Part shown: positions 40,321-52,000 of the stretch, piece by piece | How positions within the stretch are numbered: position 1 is the first letter of the stretch | Layout: each line of letters begins with the position of its first letter | NCBI GenBank assembly: GCA_009829735.1 | Contig: CM020618.1 | Coordinates: 28,496,894-28,560,893 of the forward strand | Source: Pyropia yezoensis | Taxonomy: Eukaryota > Rhodophyta > Bangiophyceae > Bangiales > Bangiaceae | Direction of reading: 5' to 3' | DNA: 64,000 nucleotides | The notes under the pieces: model-generated | What the model was told of the DNA's origin: nothing | Seen by the model: the letters and a program-made list of their open reading frames with translations, nothing else | Database searches by the model: none | Made by a program: the position numbers and the translations under genes

Positions 40321-41083
40321 GACAGATCTGCCACCGTACTCCGGCCAGAAACATGTCCATGGCGCGCTGGAAAGTTGCCGGCGCGTTGCACAGTCCAAAC
40401 GGTAGTCGTTTGCACTGGTAGGCACCACAGTGACAGGTAAAGATAGTTTTATGCCTGTCTTCCGGGGCAATGGGAATTTGCCAGTACCCTGCGTTACAAT
40501 CTAGATTAAAGAACACCTTTGCCGCCCCCAGTGAGTCCAGGCAGTCGTCCATCCTAGGTAGGGGATAACTATCCTTCACCAAGCTCTCGTTGAGCTTACG
40601 GTGGTCGATACAAAACCGTGCGGTCACATCAACTTTGGGGACAATAACCACCGGACTCGCCCACTCGGCGTTGCTGGCCTCAATCACATCGAGAGCCTCC
40701 ATGCGAGTGACTTGCTCCTTGACGAGGGCCCTTGAACGGGGCCCTCCCCGGTACGGTTGTTGGCGTATAGGGGGTGCACCGGGTTTCAACTCGATTCGAT
40801 GTTCGGTGGCTCTCATGAGTCCCCATTGACCATCCCACAACTTGTGATATTGGTCCAAGAGGCGTTCAACTTGAACCCTCAACCTGGGTGGAACACTCTC
40901 CATGTTCACGTGGGGTCGAGGAGAGGCGGCCGGCTTGGCTTGGTGCTTCTCCTTTCCAGACTTCGGGTCGCTACTCGCGCCCGCGTTGAGGGTGACCGCT
41001 ACTACTGGTCCCTCATGTTGGTCGATATAGCCGAACTTGGCTCCCGACTTGAAGTACTTGGGCGAAGAGCTCAGGTTCATCAC
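40321..41083 (-). pseudogene. Reverse transcriptase fragment of element C
   Basis: The fragment shares the linker and RT N-terminal half with element B and extends further, through LPFGLCNAPATFQRAMD. It is cut about where the next segment would lead to the YxDD active site. Substitutions relative to B occur in conserved positions, for example Asp-His instead of Asp-Tyr in the CIDxRKLN motif. About 130 bp just upstream (between protease and linker in B) are missing here. Confidence 0.85.
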
Positions 41084-41140
41084 CTGAACCTTCCACAGGA
41101 CTCCGGCAACGTGACCTTACGGGCTAATGTAGCACAATAG

Positions 41141-42077
41141 GTATCCGCTGCACGTCCACTCTCAGGGAACACTCACCAAGGGGGATCGGCACCAACGTCA
41201 CCGGGAGGCCAAGGTTGCTGTCCTTGGAGCGCAAGCCACGGGACCAAGATGGGAGCCCAAATGGGAGGGGTTTGTTGTTCTACCATGGCCGGCGGTGGAT
41301 TCGCCGCCGGCCCCCCCGTTAAAAACCCTCGGAGACGCTACTAACTACCCTCCACCCCAAGATGCAAGTCCCTCTGGTCATACGGAACTTATAGATACCG
41401 TGACCAATACGGACTCCCAAATTGAAAGTGAAGGGTTAGAAGTAGTCCCCCCTACATTAGGGTCACAATACGGTCATCCATATTGCTACTTATCCCCCCC
41501 TTAGGTCGGGCGCGTCCTCGGGCCGAGTTGCAATCGGGTTTCCGAATGTAAATGGGTCGCGCGACCGTTGTTCAGTCGGGTGGGGCTTTGCGCCCTGTCG
41601 CGACAGACACCCCTTTTCGAGGTTGTTTGAGGGGGGTGCCCCCCTTTGCGTGGTACACACACGATCCGTTTTCCGGACCGTTGAATTCCCGATGCGGGTT
41701 TTTGTTCACGACCCCCCTTTCCGAGGGGTGGTGCAAGCGGATCCGCCACCAGGCGTCTGGTGGTAGGGGTGCCCCTCTCGTGTGGACGATTGAGTGGGGG
41801 GCGAGGGCTGCCCGCGTTGCGTGGGGGCGGTTGTGGGGTGACCCCCCTTGATTACCCCGCTTGGGGGGGGCGTGGCCTCACCCCAGGTGCCTGGGTGGAG
41901 CGACCTCGTAGCTCGGCTGGCGCGGGTCGTCCCGCGCTGCCGTATCGCTAGTGCTGAGCGCGTGGTTATAAGCGCGGGTGCCCGCGCTTCCCTGGCTGGT
42001 CCGCGAGAGTTCCTTGTACCGGGTCGAGCCGGCTGCGGCTTTTTGGCACGGGGCGCCCCTGCGACCCCGGATCCACC
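41141..42077. other. Upstream region of the unrecognised ORF at 42078
   Basis: No gene is seen. GC content and G-runs rise from about 41560 on. If the downstream ORF belongs to a retroelement, its LTR or leader should be here, but I find neither TG...CA termini with inverted repeats nor a primer site like those of the other two families. Confidence 0.4.
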
Positions 42078-44438
42078 ATGTCGGACCCCCAGGTGCCCGG
42101 GGGTGAGGAAGACCTCCTGCTTGAGGAGGAGGAGGAGGTGACGCAGGACGACGTTCCCGTCTTCGCCACCGCTGCCGGGTGCTTCCTGGCGAGCTCGTCG
42201 GACGACGACGATCGGGTGACCGTTCGTGTGGCTGCTGAAGGCGCGCCGGGCGGGTTGTCCTCCGTGTGCAGCGGCACGACCGCTCCATCGGGGGGCGGGC
42301 AACCGCGTTTGGCGGCTTCTACCCCTGCTCCTCCGGCGGCCCGGATGGCTCCTGTCGCCGGTGCCGGCGCGGCTCTACTCCAAGACGGTGCAGCTAGTGC
42401 TGCTGACGGTCGTAGCGGCACCCCGGCCGGACGGCAGGTCAAGACGGCGCTGGTTCCCGCCCGGTTGGTGGTCCGTCCACGGGGGTGGTCGACGGGTCTA
42501 CCCCTCCCGCCCCCGTCGTGCCTTCGTCAGGCCCGGATGGTGACGGCGCTCTTCCCGCGGTGCCGCGGGCGACTGGTGGTCAAGACGTGTCGGCCCCGAT
42601 GGCGGTGGACACCGGGAGCTACTCCGGGCGGACGCCCGCTCTTCTTCTTCCTCCTCGCCCCCGTGCGCCTGCGGCGCCGGCTCATCTGCCGGTGGGGCTT
42701 CCCCCGGCGCCGCCTATTCTTCCTGGACTTGCCCGGGTTGCCCCGCTGGGTGGCGGCGTCGCCTTGGTGGCGGGTCACCCCTCCATGTCGGTGACCGACT
42801 TGGTGGCTCGGGTCCGAGAACTCACCGTACAAGATTCCATAGACTCCGCTGGGCGGATGCGGGTGGACTTCCATCCACCGAGCCACCGTGGAGGGTCCTC
42901 ACGGCGCGTCAAGTTGGACCCGAGCTGGAAGCGGGAGTTGGCGCGGCTGGTCAACCAGCCGAATGTGGTCCGGGTGGAGCACCATTCTATCTTGAGTCAG
43001 CCGGACGACCGGCATGCGCAGCTCTGGCGCACTCAGGTGGGGCGGGGTGAAGTCTTTCTCGACCCCGCCTTCGGCATATGCGACCTGGTTGCCCCCGCGT
43101 TGCCGCGGGAGGTTGACGACCCGGCTAGTGCTCGGGGAGTTGCGTCTGCGGTGGCTCCTGTGGCGTTCGGGCAGACGGTGGCCGATACCGGCCGGTATCC
43201 CGGGTTTGAGTTCCCGGGGGTATCCCCGTATCTGACGTTGACGGCTCCGTACCCGCCCATGGCGGGGCTGAAGTCGGCGTCGAGCTGGCGACGCAACCAT
43301 GGTGTCATGGCGGATGCGTTTCGCACCGATATAACGTGTGCGTTGCAGACCGGTAACGGTCGCGCGCCGGTGTACACTCCCGTGCGCCCGCCTCTGTGGC
43401 AGGAGGGGTGGGAGCCCGCCCCGGCTTTCCGGTTTGACACCGGCTCCTGTCTCCGATACTTCGGTAGTGTGTTGGCCTCCCGGCCTGTCCACCCGCTGCA
43501 GGGGACCTTCACTCTCGAGGTTACCCTCGGGCAGGCTTCCTCCTTCCTGCTGTCCGTCCGTCGGCAGGGGCGGCTGTTTCATCTTCCGACGGGTGTCCGT
43601 CGGCATATCCGCCAGCTGGGCGTGTACATGATTGCTGCCAAGACCGGGTTGGCCCGGGAGTTCGAGGCCCTCCTGGCCGTTCACGATGCCGTGAACTGGG
43701 CTGAGGTGTTGACCCTTCCCCCGCACCGGGACCCGCAGGCTGGGGCTGCCCCCTTGCCTCGTCACTCGTTGCGCATCCGGCGTACTCAGCCGGGTGAGCC
43801 CAGTTACCGCGGGTGGGCGTCCACCGAGGCTGTTCCTGACCTGGGTATTCCCATGGTTATCCATGACCCTCTTCAGGTCCTCGCCCCGTGATTCGGTAAC
43901 CCGATACCGGTGGGGGTCGGCCGTCGTCCCCGAGAGTGGGACTCTACGGGGGGGGAGCGTGAGGTGTCCCGTCGTCGGGCGGAGCCTCGCCGGGTTTACG
44001 GTGGTGCCCCTTCAGTGGGGTCCTACCGGGCCTCGTATCAGGCGCCACCGGCTCCGGTGGTAGCCGTGTCGGCTCCTGTGGCCCCTCCGGCTGCGCCAGT
44101 GTCACCTTCCGCCCCTGTCATGCGTGACGGGGGTCCCCGTGTATGGTATGAGGGCGTTGACGCCCTCATTGCCCGCGAGATGCGGAAGGGTCTCTCTGTT
44201 AGCTGGGGGGATATCCCTCCAGGTGCTGCGCTGGTTGGTTCCGCGCGTTGCTTCGGTGGTATGCTGGACCGCCCCCAGACAGCTCTGAATGAAGTGGAGG
44301 CTGGCCGCAGCACTCTCGTAGAGCTATGCACCAAGGTAACTCGGGCGATTGACCGTCGCGAGATTGCCGACCGGTGGAGCATGGAGGTGTACGCCTTTAC
44401 GCGTGAGTGGCCTCCTTCGGGCAGCGGGTCTACCCACT
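42078..44438 (+). pseudogene. Unrecognised large ORF, frameshifted and cut by an LTR
   Basis: ATG at 42078 has a strong context (CCACCATGT). The first 30 residues are very acidic (EEDLLLEEEEE), followed by Ala/Pro-rich sequence. The frame changes near 42475 at a G-run, then stays open to a TGA at 43889-43891. The same frame continues open after it to 44438, where a family 1 LTR is inserted. The central part (about 42785-43890) has mixed, globular composition with FHPPSHRGG, LDPAFGICDLV and YPPMAGLKSASSWRRNHGVM as landmarks. Downstream of the TGA is a Pro/Ala linker and another globular piece. I recognise no domain. The position among elements suggests a mobile-element structural protein, perhaps the first ORF of an unusual retroelement, but a host gene is possible. 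Confidence 0.5.
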
Positions 44439-44909
44439 TCTGGCAGTATTGACCCCCAGGTAGGGGGGCAACACGTGCCATGCAAGGGGCGGCAGGCCAC
44501 TAGCCTGACCCGTTCCTCCCCATGCATTTGGGTCCATATTCCCTAAGTTAGGGATAATTAGCTTAGTAGTAAATCCAACGTGGAGTTGAGGGATTTCTGC
44601 ATTTTATCGTCTTGAATGTTCGTGTGGCCCGGTGGGCAGGTGCTGGGGTGGGAGATTCTGAGTGGCGAGATTCTGAGGGGACCCGGGGGGGATAAGGGGA
44701 GGGACAGCGGGGCTTGGCCTCGCTTCCCCGTCCCGACCAAGAAACTGTTGGCCCACACACCATCTTCTTGTTTGTCAGTGGGGGGGATTGCCCCAGAACA
44801 GGCACAGAGTGTGTGCGACTTGCACTTCTTCCGGTTCCCCCGACACGGGAGGCAGCCCTTGCGCACCGCCCCATCTTGGGTGTCGCGTGTGCGAGTTGTT
44901 TTTGCCACA
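44439..44909 (+). repeat. LTR, family 1 (element D 5' LTR), 471 bp
   Basis: It starts TCTGGCAG instead of TGTGGCAG, a change in the conserved terminal dinucleotide, and ends TGCCACA. An altered end would be expected to impair integration of this copy. Confidence 0.85.
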
Positions 44910-45028
44910 TTTGGTGGAGCAGCAGGGGACAGAGGTAAACTTTACCTCCGGGTGCACCCGGGTGTAGGGGGCCCTCTGTCTCAGAGGAACGGTGAACTAG
45001 GACCGTGTCTTGCGGATCGTTAGCCAAC

Positions 45029-46972
45029 ATGGCTAGTTCGGACGCCCCGTCGTCTGGGGAGTACACGGGTGACGCACGTACTTCAGTGCCTTTAAATACT
45101 GGTGAGACACAGGTAGGTGTACCTGGGGTCGCAGAGGGACGGAAGGTCCCTCATGCCAGCAGGACTGGAAGTATGGGCGGGCAATAGGCCACCCCGACTC
45201 AGTCGGTTTCATTCGGGTGACACTTCTGATGTCGGTGGGCCGAAGTCTGGCCACCGTGTGATACACTCAACGGGAACGTCTCAAGGTGAGAGGACTGTCC
45301 CCGCGGGATCCACTCGGGTTGGAGCCAACTTTGGCTTGGAGCCGTCGCCAACTAGGCTTTCGGACGACGGCGGACCTCCGTTGGTCGGCGATGGGCTCGC
45401 GCCCATGTCCCCAGTTATGACCCCTGAGGATCGTGGTTACCTCTCTGGTGGACTCCCAGAGGCGGACCGAGACTCAACTGGAGTCGATAATCCACTCCTC
45501 GCGGAAACTGTCCGTCGGGAGGCGACCAATGTGTTGCGGCAGACTTTGCCGGACCTGGTGGTCACGATGACAAATACTATGCTGAATCAGGTTGTGGCGA
45601 GTTTGCCGGATGGTCTCAATGTCCAGACCGGATTGGGGCTTTCCAGCCCGCAGGCGCAGGGGGAATCCCTCCTCACGCCTATCTCGGGTCGCCCCGAACA
45701 GGGGGCGACCCCTGTGACTCTCAACGAGGGAGCCACACCATTCTCGGTGGGGCGTACGCCCTTCACGGGGGAGTTTCCCTCGGAAACGCCGGCGGCTACA
45801 CCAAGCTCGCCGCGACCGACGACAGGCACTGCGGGTCAACTTACCCCATTGCCACAGCGGCTGTCCCCTCAACGTGAGGTGCCGCCCAAGATCCAGGTAG
45901 CCAACCCGGTCTACCGGGGGATCTTTGACTGTGAGACCTACGCTCTCCACAACAAGTCGGTGGCGTATGGACCTGTCCAGGCCCGAGCCATGGGCCGTGC
46001 CAAGAAGAATGCACTTCACTCTTTTGGGCACAAAGCGGAGTGGGATGGAACTCCCCCCCTCCGTGTCTTTGAGTTTCTACGTCGTTTCACAAAAACCTGT
46101 GACGACAATGCCATAAGTGAAGGCATGGCTTTCTATATGCTACAGGAGTTTACGAAGGGCGACCTACGGACAGAACTCATGTCCGTCATGCCCAGTTCCT
46201 CAAGTGGAGGCGCTGGTGAGGTGACGTCCTATTTGGAGCTCGTCAACTGGTTGTTGAGAGCTATGGTGGATGAAGCAGCGTTGGCTTCTCAAGTCGAGAA
46301 GTTTACCCAAGCTCACCAGGAAGAGGCTGAGGACGAGTTGTCCGTTGCGGAGCGAGTTCGTCAGCTCAACAGCTTTGTGGGTTTCTTCATCCACAAGCTG
46401 TGGTGAAGAGTCGGTTTGTGGAGGGACTCCATTGGTCAGTCCGTATGGAAACCCGGGAGCATAACACTGCCCGGGCGACACTGGCCGAGTTGGCTAGGTT
46501 CGCCTACCGCAGAGGTGAGGCCTACCGCAAGTTGCGGGAGGAACAACGCCAGGAGCGTCAGGCCGAGCTGGCCAAGGAACGCAAGGAGGCACGCCAGGCC
46601 AGAGAGCTGAGAGAGGCACGCCGAATCCGCAAGGAAAGGGTAGTAGCTGCCGTGGGAACTTCCCAGGGTACCTCTTCGTCTTCCTCAGTCGGGAAGACCC
46701 CTCCGGGAACTGACAATCGGTGTTGGAACTGCAACTCCGATGGACACTGGGCATATGATTGCCCCAAGTTGAGTAAACGCATTCAACAAATTGTTAAGAA
46801 TGCGAGTAAGAAGTCGGCTACGAACGAAGTTCGTTCACGCCGCGAGGGTGGACCTCGACCGGTAGTGGCGGTCGCCACACCCTCGGCGGAAGGGGCGGAC
46901 ACGTCGTCCTCGGACTCGCTGTCTTCCCCTTCGCCCTCGGATTCCGACGCCAAGTCGACGGGAAACGAATGA
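45029..46972 (+). pseudogene. gag of element D, broken in three places
   Basis: Relative to the intact gag of element B there is an in-frame TAG at about 45185, as in element A. There is a small deletion near 45207 shifting the frame, and a one-base change near 46375 in a region coding LNSFVGFF where B has LNNLCGF. The zinc knuckle at about 46721-46762 is preserved. The shared TAG in A and D suggests that B belongs to a different sublineage or that A and D descend from one defective master. Confidence 0.85.
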
Positions 46973-47364
46973 CCGTTGGAGCTGGCCGTCCTAAGCTCAC
47001 TACGGCAGCCTCGGCCAAGTGGTTCAAGAGGACGAACCAACCCTGCCGGATGCTGCGGCGACCTAAGGGAGTCCGCCCACCTCGGGTAGGACTCCCCAAG
47101 AGCGTAAACCCACGTCGGGTCATCGCGGTGCTGACGGGTGAGAACTTCCAGGTGGCTGGACGGGTGCAACTTGCCCCCGGCCGTTCCTGCTGTGCCCGTA
47201 TCGTACTTGATACCGGGTCAGGAGCCTCCTTGATACGAAAGTCGCTATTACCAAAGGAGATGAAGCTCCAACGCTGGAAGTCTAAAGCTGACCATCTGAT
47301 CGACATCAATGGTGGGGTACTGCCCATCGTTGGTGCCGTAACCCTACCAACTAGGTTGGGAACC
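46969..47364 (+). pseudogene. pol N-terminus of element D (protease), truncated
   Basis: ATG 46969 overlaps the gag TGA (46970-46972), as in element B. The frame is open through LDTGSGASLI and continues to the truncation point, without the extra G that breaks B. It therefore shows that the overlapping start is the genuine beginning of pol in this family. Confidence 0.85.
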
Positions 47365-47408
47365 CATGGCACGTGTTGCTCCCCTACCTGGGGGCCAATA
47401 CTGCTACA
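47365..47408 (-). repeat. 44-bp reversed fragment of a family 1 LTR
   Basis: On the minus strand it reads TGTAGCAGTATTGGCC and onward to CACGTGCCATG, the first 44 bases of the LTR with a few substitutions. It is fused directly to the truncated pol of element D, sharing CATG at the joint. Confidence 0.85.
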
Positions 47409-47524
47409 CGTCCGAGTGGAGGTCGTGTGCACGCTGGCTGCGTTTGAGGAGCTCTTGGACCTGAACAAGATGGTGCACACTGACGTTAGGCACCGGGTAC
47501 CTGGCAGGCAGGGCCGAAGGGTGC

Positions 47525-47833
47525 ATGCAGCTCAAGAGCTTTCGCATGTTGGCGGAGGCGATATGTATGCCCCCATCGATGCAGGCAGAAGTGCTCGTGC
47601 GCGCGTTTCGGAGTGGGGACGAGACTAGGCTGTTGGTCGAACACTTCAAGACTGATGAAGGGCAGCTCGTGTACATTTTGGAGCGCCGGCGTGTGACAGA
47701 TGAGGTTAAGGTTGCTACACGCGAGAATAAGCCCTACGACGGGCGGCAGAGGCGCTTCTTGTCCAACCTCGACGTCAAGGTTCTGAAGAGCAGCGACCTT
47801 CCGGGACTTCCCGGTGAGTATCCTTCACAATGA
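47525..47833 (+). CDS. Unrecognised small ORF downstream of element D
   Basis: A 102-codon frame from ATG 47525 has balanced composition (LVEHFKTDEGQLVYILERRR as a landmark). The stretch before it (47409-47525) is open in a neighbouring frame with similar character, so one frameshifted gene remnant is likely. I do not recognise the family, and its start may have been removed by the rearrangement at 47408. Confidence 0.35.
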   Translation: MQLKSFRMLAEAICMPPSMQAEVLVRAFRSGDETRLLVEHFKTDEGQLVYILERRRVTDEVKVATRENKPYDGRQRRFLSNLDVKVLKSSDLPGLPGEYPSQ

Positions 47834-49080
47834 CTTGGACAGAGAGCCGTCACGGAGTGGCGAGTACGGTAGCAGGGCACGATAAAGCCGCAGGGAAGAT
47901 GGTGCTATCTGTTCCTGTGTCCATTGTGCAGGGGAGGGCCGCAGACCTGGCGGCGCTGATGACGCAGTAGGATAGGACACCTTGGCGTGAACGAAAGATG
48001 TTGATGTAGTGTACAGTACATTTAACGGATCTACAGCATGGTGAGGAGAGCGATGAGTGGCCGCGTGCTTGGATCGAGTGCCAAAGTGTAGAGACGATAC
48101 ATTGCTTCCGACAAGGCGCAACCGTGCCGGAAAAGCGGGCCCCTCAGTCGCCATCTGATGCCCTCAAGTTTCGTCCGACGCCCGGGGGATCCGACCACTG
48201 GATGGGCGCTAAATGACAGAGGGTGGGGGCAGCCCAGCCGCAGGTCGCAGGGGATGGTCGATGGAGAAGAGTTCGTGAGCAGGTGAAGGGCGGCGACACG
48301 TGCGCGGGGGCACATGGTCACGGCGGCGGCGCACACCTCTGAGAGCACGGTACATGGCGGATGGACACTGGCGAGTACTGACGCTCTTGCCCAGACGCTT
48401 CGAGAGAGCTGATCGAGGTCGAACACGATGAGTGGCGGAGGTGATGTGCAGCAGGATCGCTCCCCAATTGGTGAGCGGCCGCCGTATTCTGAAGTTCTGC
48501 GAAAAGAGAGACTGGCGAGCTATCTCATGTATATGGACTGTCTCGCGCGGACAAGTGTACAGTGCGTCTCCATTCATATCCCACCCTTTGGTCATTCCAC
48601 GTGGTGCTGAATACGCAACGTTTCAGCTTACAGCATGCTTGATCGTGCGATCAATGCGTGGTTTTGATCGACCCGATTGTCTTTTAAAGAGCAGTGGGAC
48701 ATGGGCCGGGCGGGATATGAATAGAGACGCACTGTATATAATAATCTCGTGGTGAGACTTTGTTACTGTGCTGTGCTGGGTACGGTCGAGACATGGGTTT
48801 GGTGCTGGGGTCTGTCTAGCCGTTGGCGCGGCGAGTGCAGCAACATGACGAGTGGTTTACTGATACTGGGCCTGCAGGGGCGTCTTGCCACCGCAGAGTC
48901 CCAGGATTTTGTATATTTGAATGACGAAGAGCTAGCTGTTGCCCTCTGCGCCCGACAAGCCCCGGCTTGTTTTTCTCTAACAAAGGGACGCTGAAAACTG
49001 CTATGGGACAAGAGAACCCCGGGCGTAGGCGTCGGACGCGATACCCTCCCGCCCCAGTGCACAAGCGCGTTTATTCGGGT
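47834..49080. other. No assigned gene; contains a 29-bp inverted repeat
   Basis: This is a lower-GC stretch. On the minus strand an open frame at about 48426-48031 has mixed composition and could be an exon, without recognised motifs. Arms at 48558-48586 and 48708-48736 are inverted copies (27 of 29 bases). Confidence 0.4.
48558..48736. repeat. Inverted repeat with 29-bp arms
   Basis: Left arm 48558-48586 starts TACAGTGCGTCTCCATTC, and the right arm 48708-48736 is its reverse complement with two mismatches. The 121-bp loop is AT-richer than the surroundings. It may be a small non-autonomous element or a fold-back structure. Confidence 0.7.
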
Positions 49081-52000
49081 GGGGCGCGCGGATCAAGGTG
49101 CTTCCAAGCCGAGTCAAGTCAGCAGGGATGACCAAAGCATAAGAGAAGATATGCACAGAGCAGAGAGAAGACGGGAGGCAAGCAAAGCGGAGCGTTGGGA
49201 GAGGGAGGAGAAAGATCAACGGCAAAAGAAGCAAAGCAAACCGCAGTGAGTTCGGGTAGGGGGACGCTAGAGGAAGAGAGAAAATGCATCGCAGAGAAAG
49301 CATGCAGAGGAGAGGCAGAGGAAGGACAAAAGACGTATCAGTGGGGGGCGGGGGCGGGCAGGGAGGCGACCACGGCGGACTGCGGCGGGGCGGTGGTCGT
49401 TCCGCGGCGGCGCGACCGCGGCGACGATACGCCGACCGCAATGGTGACGGATGGCAGCGATGCGACGGCCGCAGCGGGCGCGGGAGTTCCGGCGGCCGGC
49501 GGCTGGCCAGCGGTGACGGACGGTGTGGCAGCCGTGAGGTGCGGCGTGACGGCGGGTGGCGTAGGGAAAATGGCCGCGGCCGGCGGCGCGCCAGCCGCGC
49601 GCGCCGTTGTGGCGGCCGCAGGGGGTGGCGACGAGGATGGTGGCCGTGGCCAGGCAGGGGTGTTTGTTGCTGGGAGGGGGATCCCCTCTCCTTGGCTCGC
49701 CCGCCGACCTCAGGGCCGCCCCCCCTACCACCGCGGCCACTTGGCGGAGGCACGCGGCGACGACACGCCAGTCGCGGCGGCGACGCTCGCCGGCGGAGGA
49801 GCAGCCGCAGCGGCAGAGGAAGTGGCGGTGATGCACGGCCAGGCGGCAGCGAAGGCTGGGCTGGCGGCCGCGGCCTGCTGCCGGGGGGGGCAGCGCGGCG
49901 GGTGGGTGGCGCTCGGCGCGGGGTTGCGAATCCCCTCCGCTGGCCCCACCACGACCGCCTCGGCCGCCGGGGCGGCCGCCCAAGGGGCCGGCATGGCGTC
50001 AAGGGGCGGAGCCGTGGCGGGGTGGCGATGGCGGCGGCAAGAGGAGGGGCGGTGGCGGCAGCGAACGGTGACGCCCAGGCCGCGCCCGTCGGGTCATGGG
50101 CGGTGGGCGGCGGCAGTGTGGGTGGAGACGGGGGAAATGAAGGAAAGCGGCCGTAGGGGGGGGGGGTGCACCGGTGCACTAATTTAATGATCCCCCCCTG
50201 TCGGTCCCCCCGCCACCGCCCTGTGCGCCACCTCCACTCCCCCCCCCCCTGCACGGCGATGCGGTGCGTGGCGTCGGCGCGAACGCGGTTGTGGTGACGG
50301 CCGGCGTCACCATGGCGGCGGTGGCAGCGGGCGGTGTGCCAGTCACGGCAGGCCCGCTATTTAAGGGCAGGGGGTGTCGGTAGAGGTGGCGGCGGTGTCG
50401 TGGGCGGCGGGGGGGAGGTGCTTCAAGGCGGGGGTCTTTCTTCACTCAACGTCACCCCTCCCACGCCCTCCGGCGGCGCCGCCGCTGCCCCCACCCCTGT
50501 CGCCCTGACAAAACGGGGCGGCGACGTGGCGGTGAGACCATCGATGACGCGCGGCGGCCTGTCGTTAGCAGCGGTAGGCGACTCGCGGACCGCCGCCAAG
50601 AAGTCGGCAGCGGCGGGTGATGGATGCGGTGGCGGTGCCGGGGGCGGCGGGGGGGTAATGCTTGGCGGCGGGGGGGGGTTGCCCTTCCATCTTCCCCCCG
50701 GGGCCTCCTTGCTTCGCGGAGCCGGCGCCCCCCCTGACGCCGCCATCTGGGAGACGAGCGGCGGAGGCGGCGCCACGGTGGTGGCGGGGCCAACCGGAGG
50801 TCCGAACTCAGACGGAAATGGTCTCAGAGCGACCGTTTTGTCTCGAGGAGCACCTTGTAGTCGTGGTCGTGCAGAAAGTGAGAAGGACAGAGTAACATGA
50901 ATCTGGCGAGGCCCTCTGGACACATCATTTAGGTTTAAAGGTATGTAACTGAAAGCGCGTTCGCGAAAACACCCTGGCCTTTTCATCAACGGGGCCTCAC
51001 TGGGAGGCTACTTCAGTCGTCAGCTACATGCATGGGGTTCGACGGGTGGGCCGTGCGACCAGCTCGAGTGTCTTTTTCTCTTCTCGGAAGACTTCTTGCT
51101 CCTCGCGCGACGCGGCCGCTCGCGACGCGGGCCGCTCGCGACGCGGGCCGCTCGCGACGCGGGCCGCTCGCGACGCGGGCCGCTCGCGACGCGGGCCGCT
51201 CGCCAGCACCACCGTTAAGGTCGCAGCGCCGCCGCCGCTACCGACACGCCAACGTCCACTTTCACGCCCACGCCCACGTCCACGCCTATCCCTACCCCCA
51301 CCCCTATCTACCCCCACCGCCACCCTAACCCCAGCCAGCCGCGGTGGCCACGGGGGGACGGCCCCGCTCGCACGCCGTGCGCAGGAGGGGCACGAACCGC
51401 CAGGGTAGGCCTGGACGGAGAGCCCCACCGCCGCCGGTAGGGAAGGAGCGCCGCCGCCCACGTCGGTGACCCTCCCCGGGCACCCCCCCCTCCCCGTCAT
51501 GGCTGCTGTCCACGTCGTTGTTCCCCCCCCTGGTGCCGCCGGCGCCCAAGTGCGCCCGCCCCTCGCCGGCGAAGGACACCGTGTCGGCAACGACGGTCTC
51601 CCAGCCGCCATTGACGGCGGCCGCGGCGGCAGTGGCGCGACGGCGGCGGCGGCTGGCGCTGCCGGGTGCGTGCGCAACAAGGACACCCCAGCGGCCGCCC
51701 CCACCGGGAGTGGTCGACGAGTGGGGGACGCCAGCGTCCCCGTAACGGACGCGGAGTCAGACCGCCCACACGCGCACATGCCGCCACCATCACCGCTACC
51801 CCCGCCACAGCCACCGACGTGGAGCGGCGCCGGCGTGGGGCGGCGCCGGCGTGGCACCGCAGCCCGCGGCAACGGCCGTCGCAGTTCGCCGCGCGCTGCG
51901 CATGCAAGGTGAAGCTAGGCGCCTCCCCAAACGCCGGCGCGCGGGTGGCCCAGCCAGCCGCCGCGCCGCCGCCGTCGTTGTCGTCGCTGCCGTCGCCGCC

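Larger units (their letters stand above)
39851..41140 (-). mobile_element. Ty3/gypsy-like element C, rearranged (part of pol plus LTR, reverse strand)
   Basis: Read on the minus strand, a pol fragment (41140-40321) runs directly into a complete family 1 LTR (40320-39851). Gag and the 5' LTR are absent. The junction falls inside RT, so this is either an element whose 3' pol was deleted up to its own 3' LTR, or an insertion of another copy into pol. The flanks of the LTR (CGTCC and GACAG on the + strand) do not match, which argues against a simple insertion. Confidence 0.8.
44439..47364 (+). mobile_element. Ty3/gypsy-like element D (5' LTR, broken gag, start of pol), 3' end lost
   Basis: LTR, leader, gag and the protease part of pol are collinear with element B. 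Pol stops at 47364 and is joined to a 44-bp piece of reversed LTR. The element sits inside the unrecognised ORF at 42078-44438 and so is younger than it. Confidence 0.88.
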
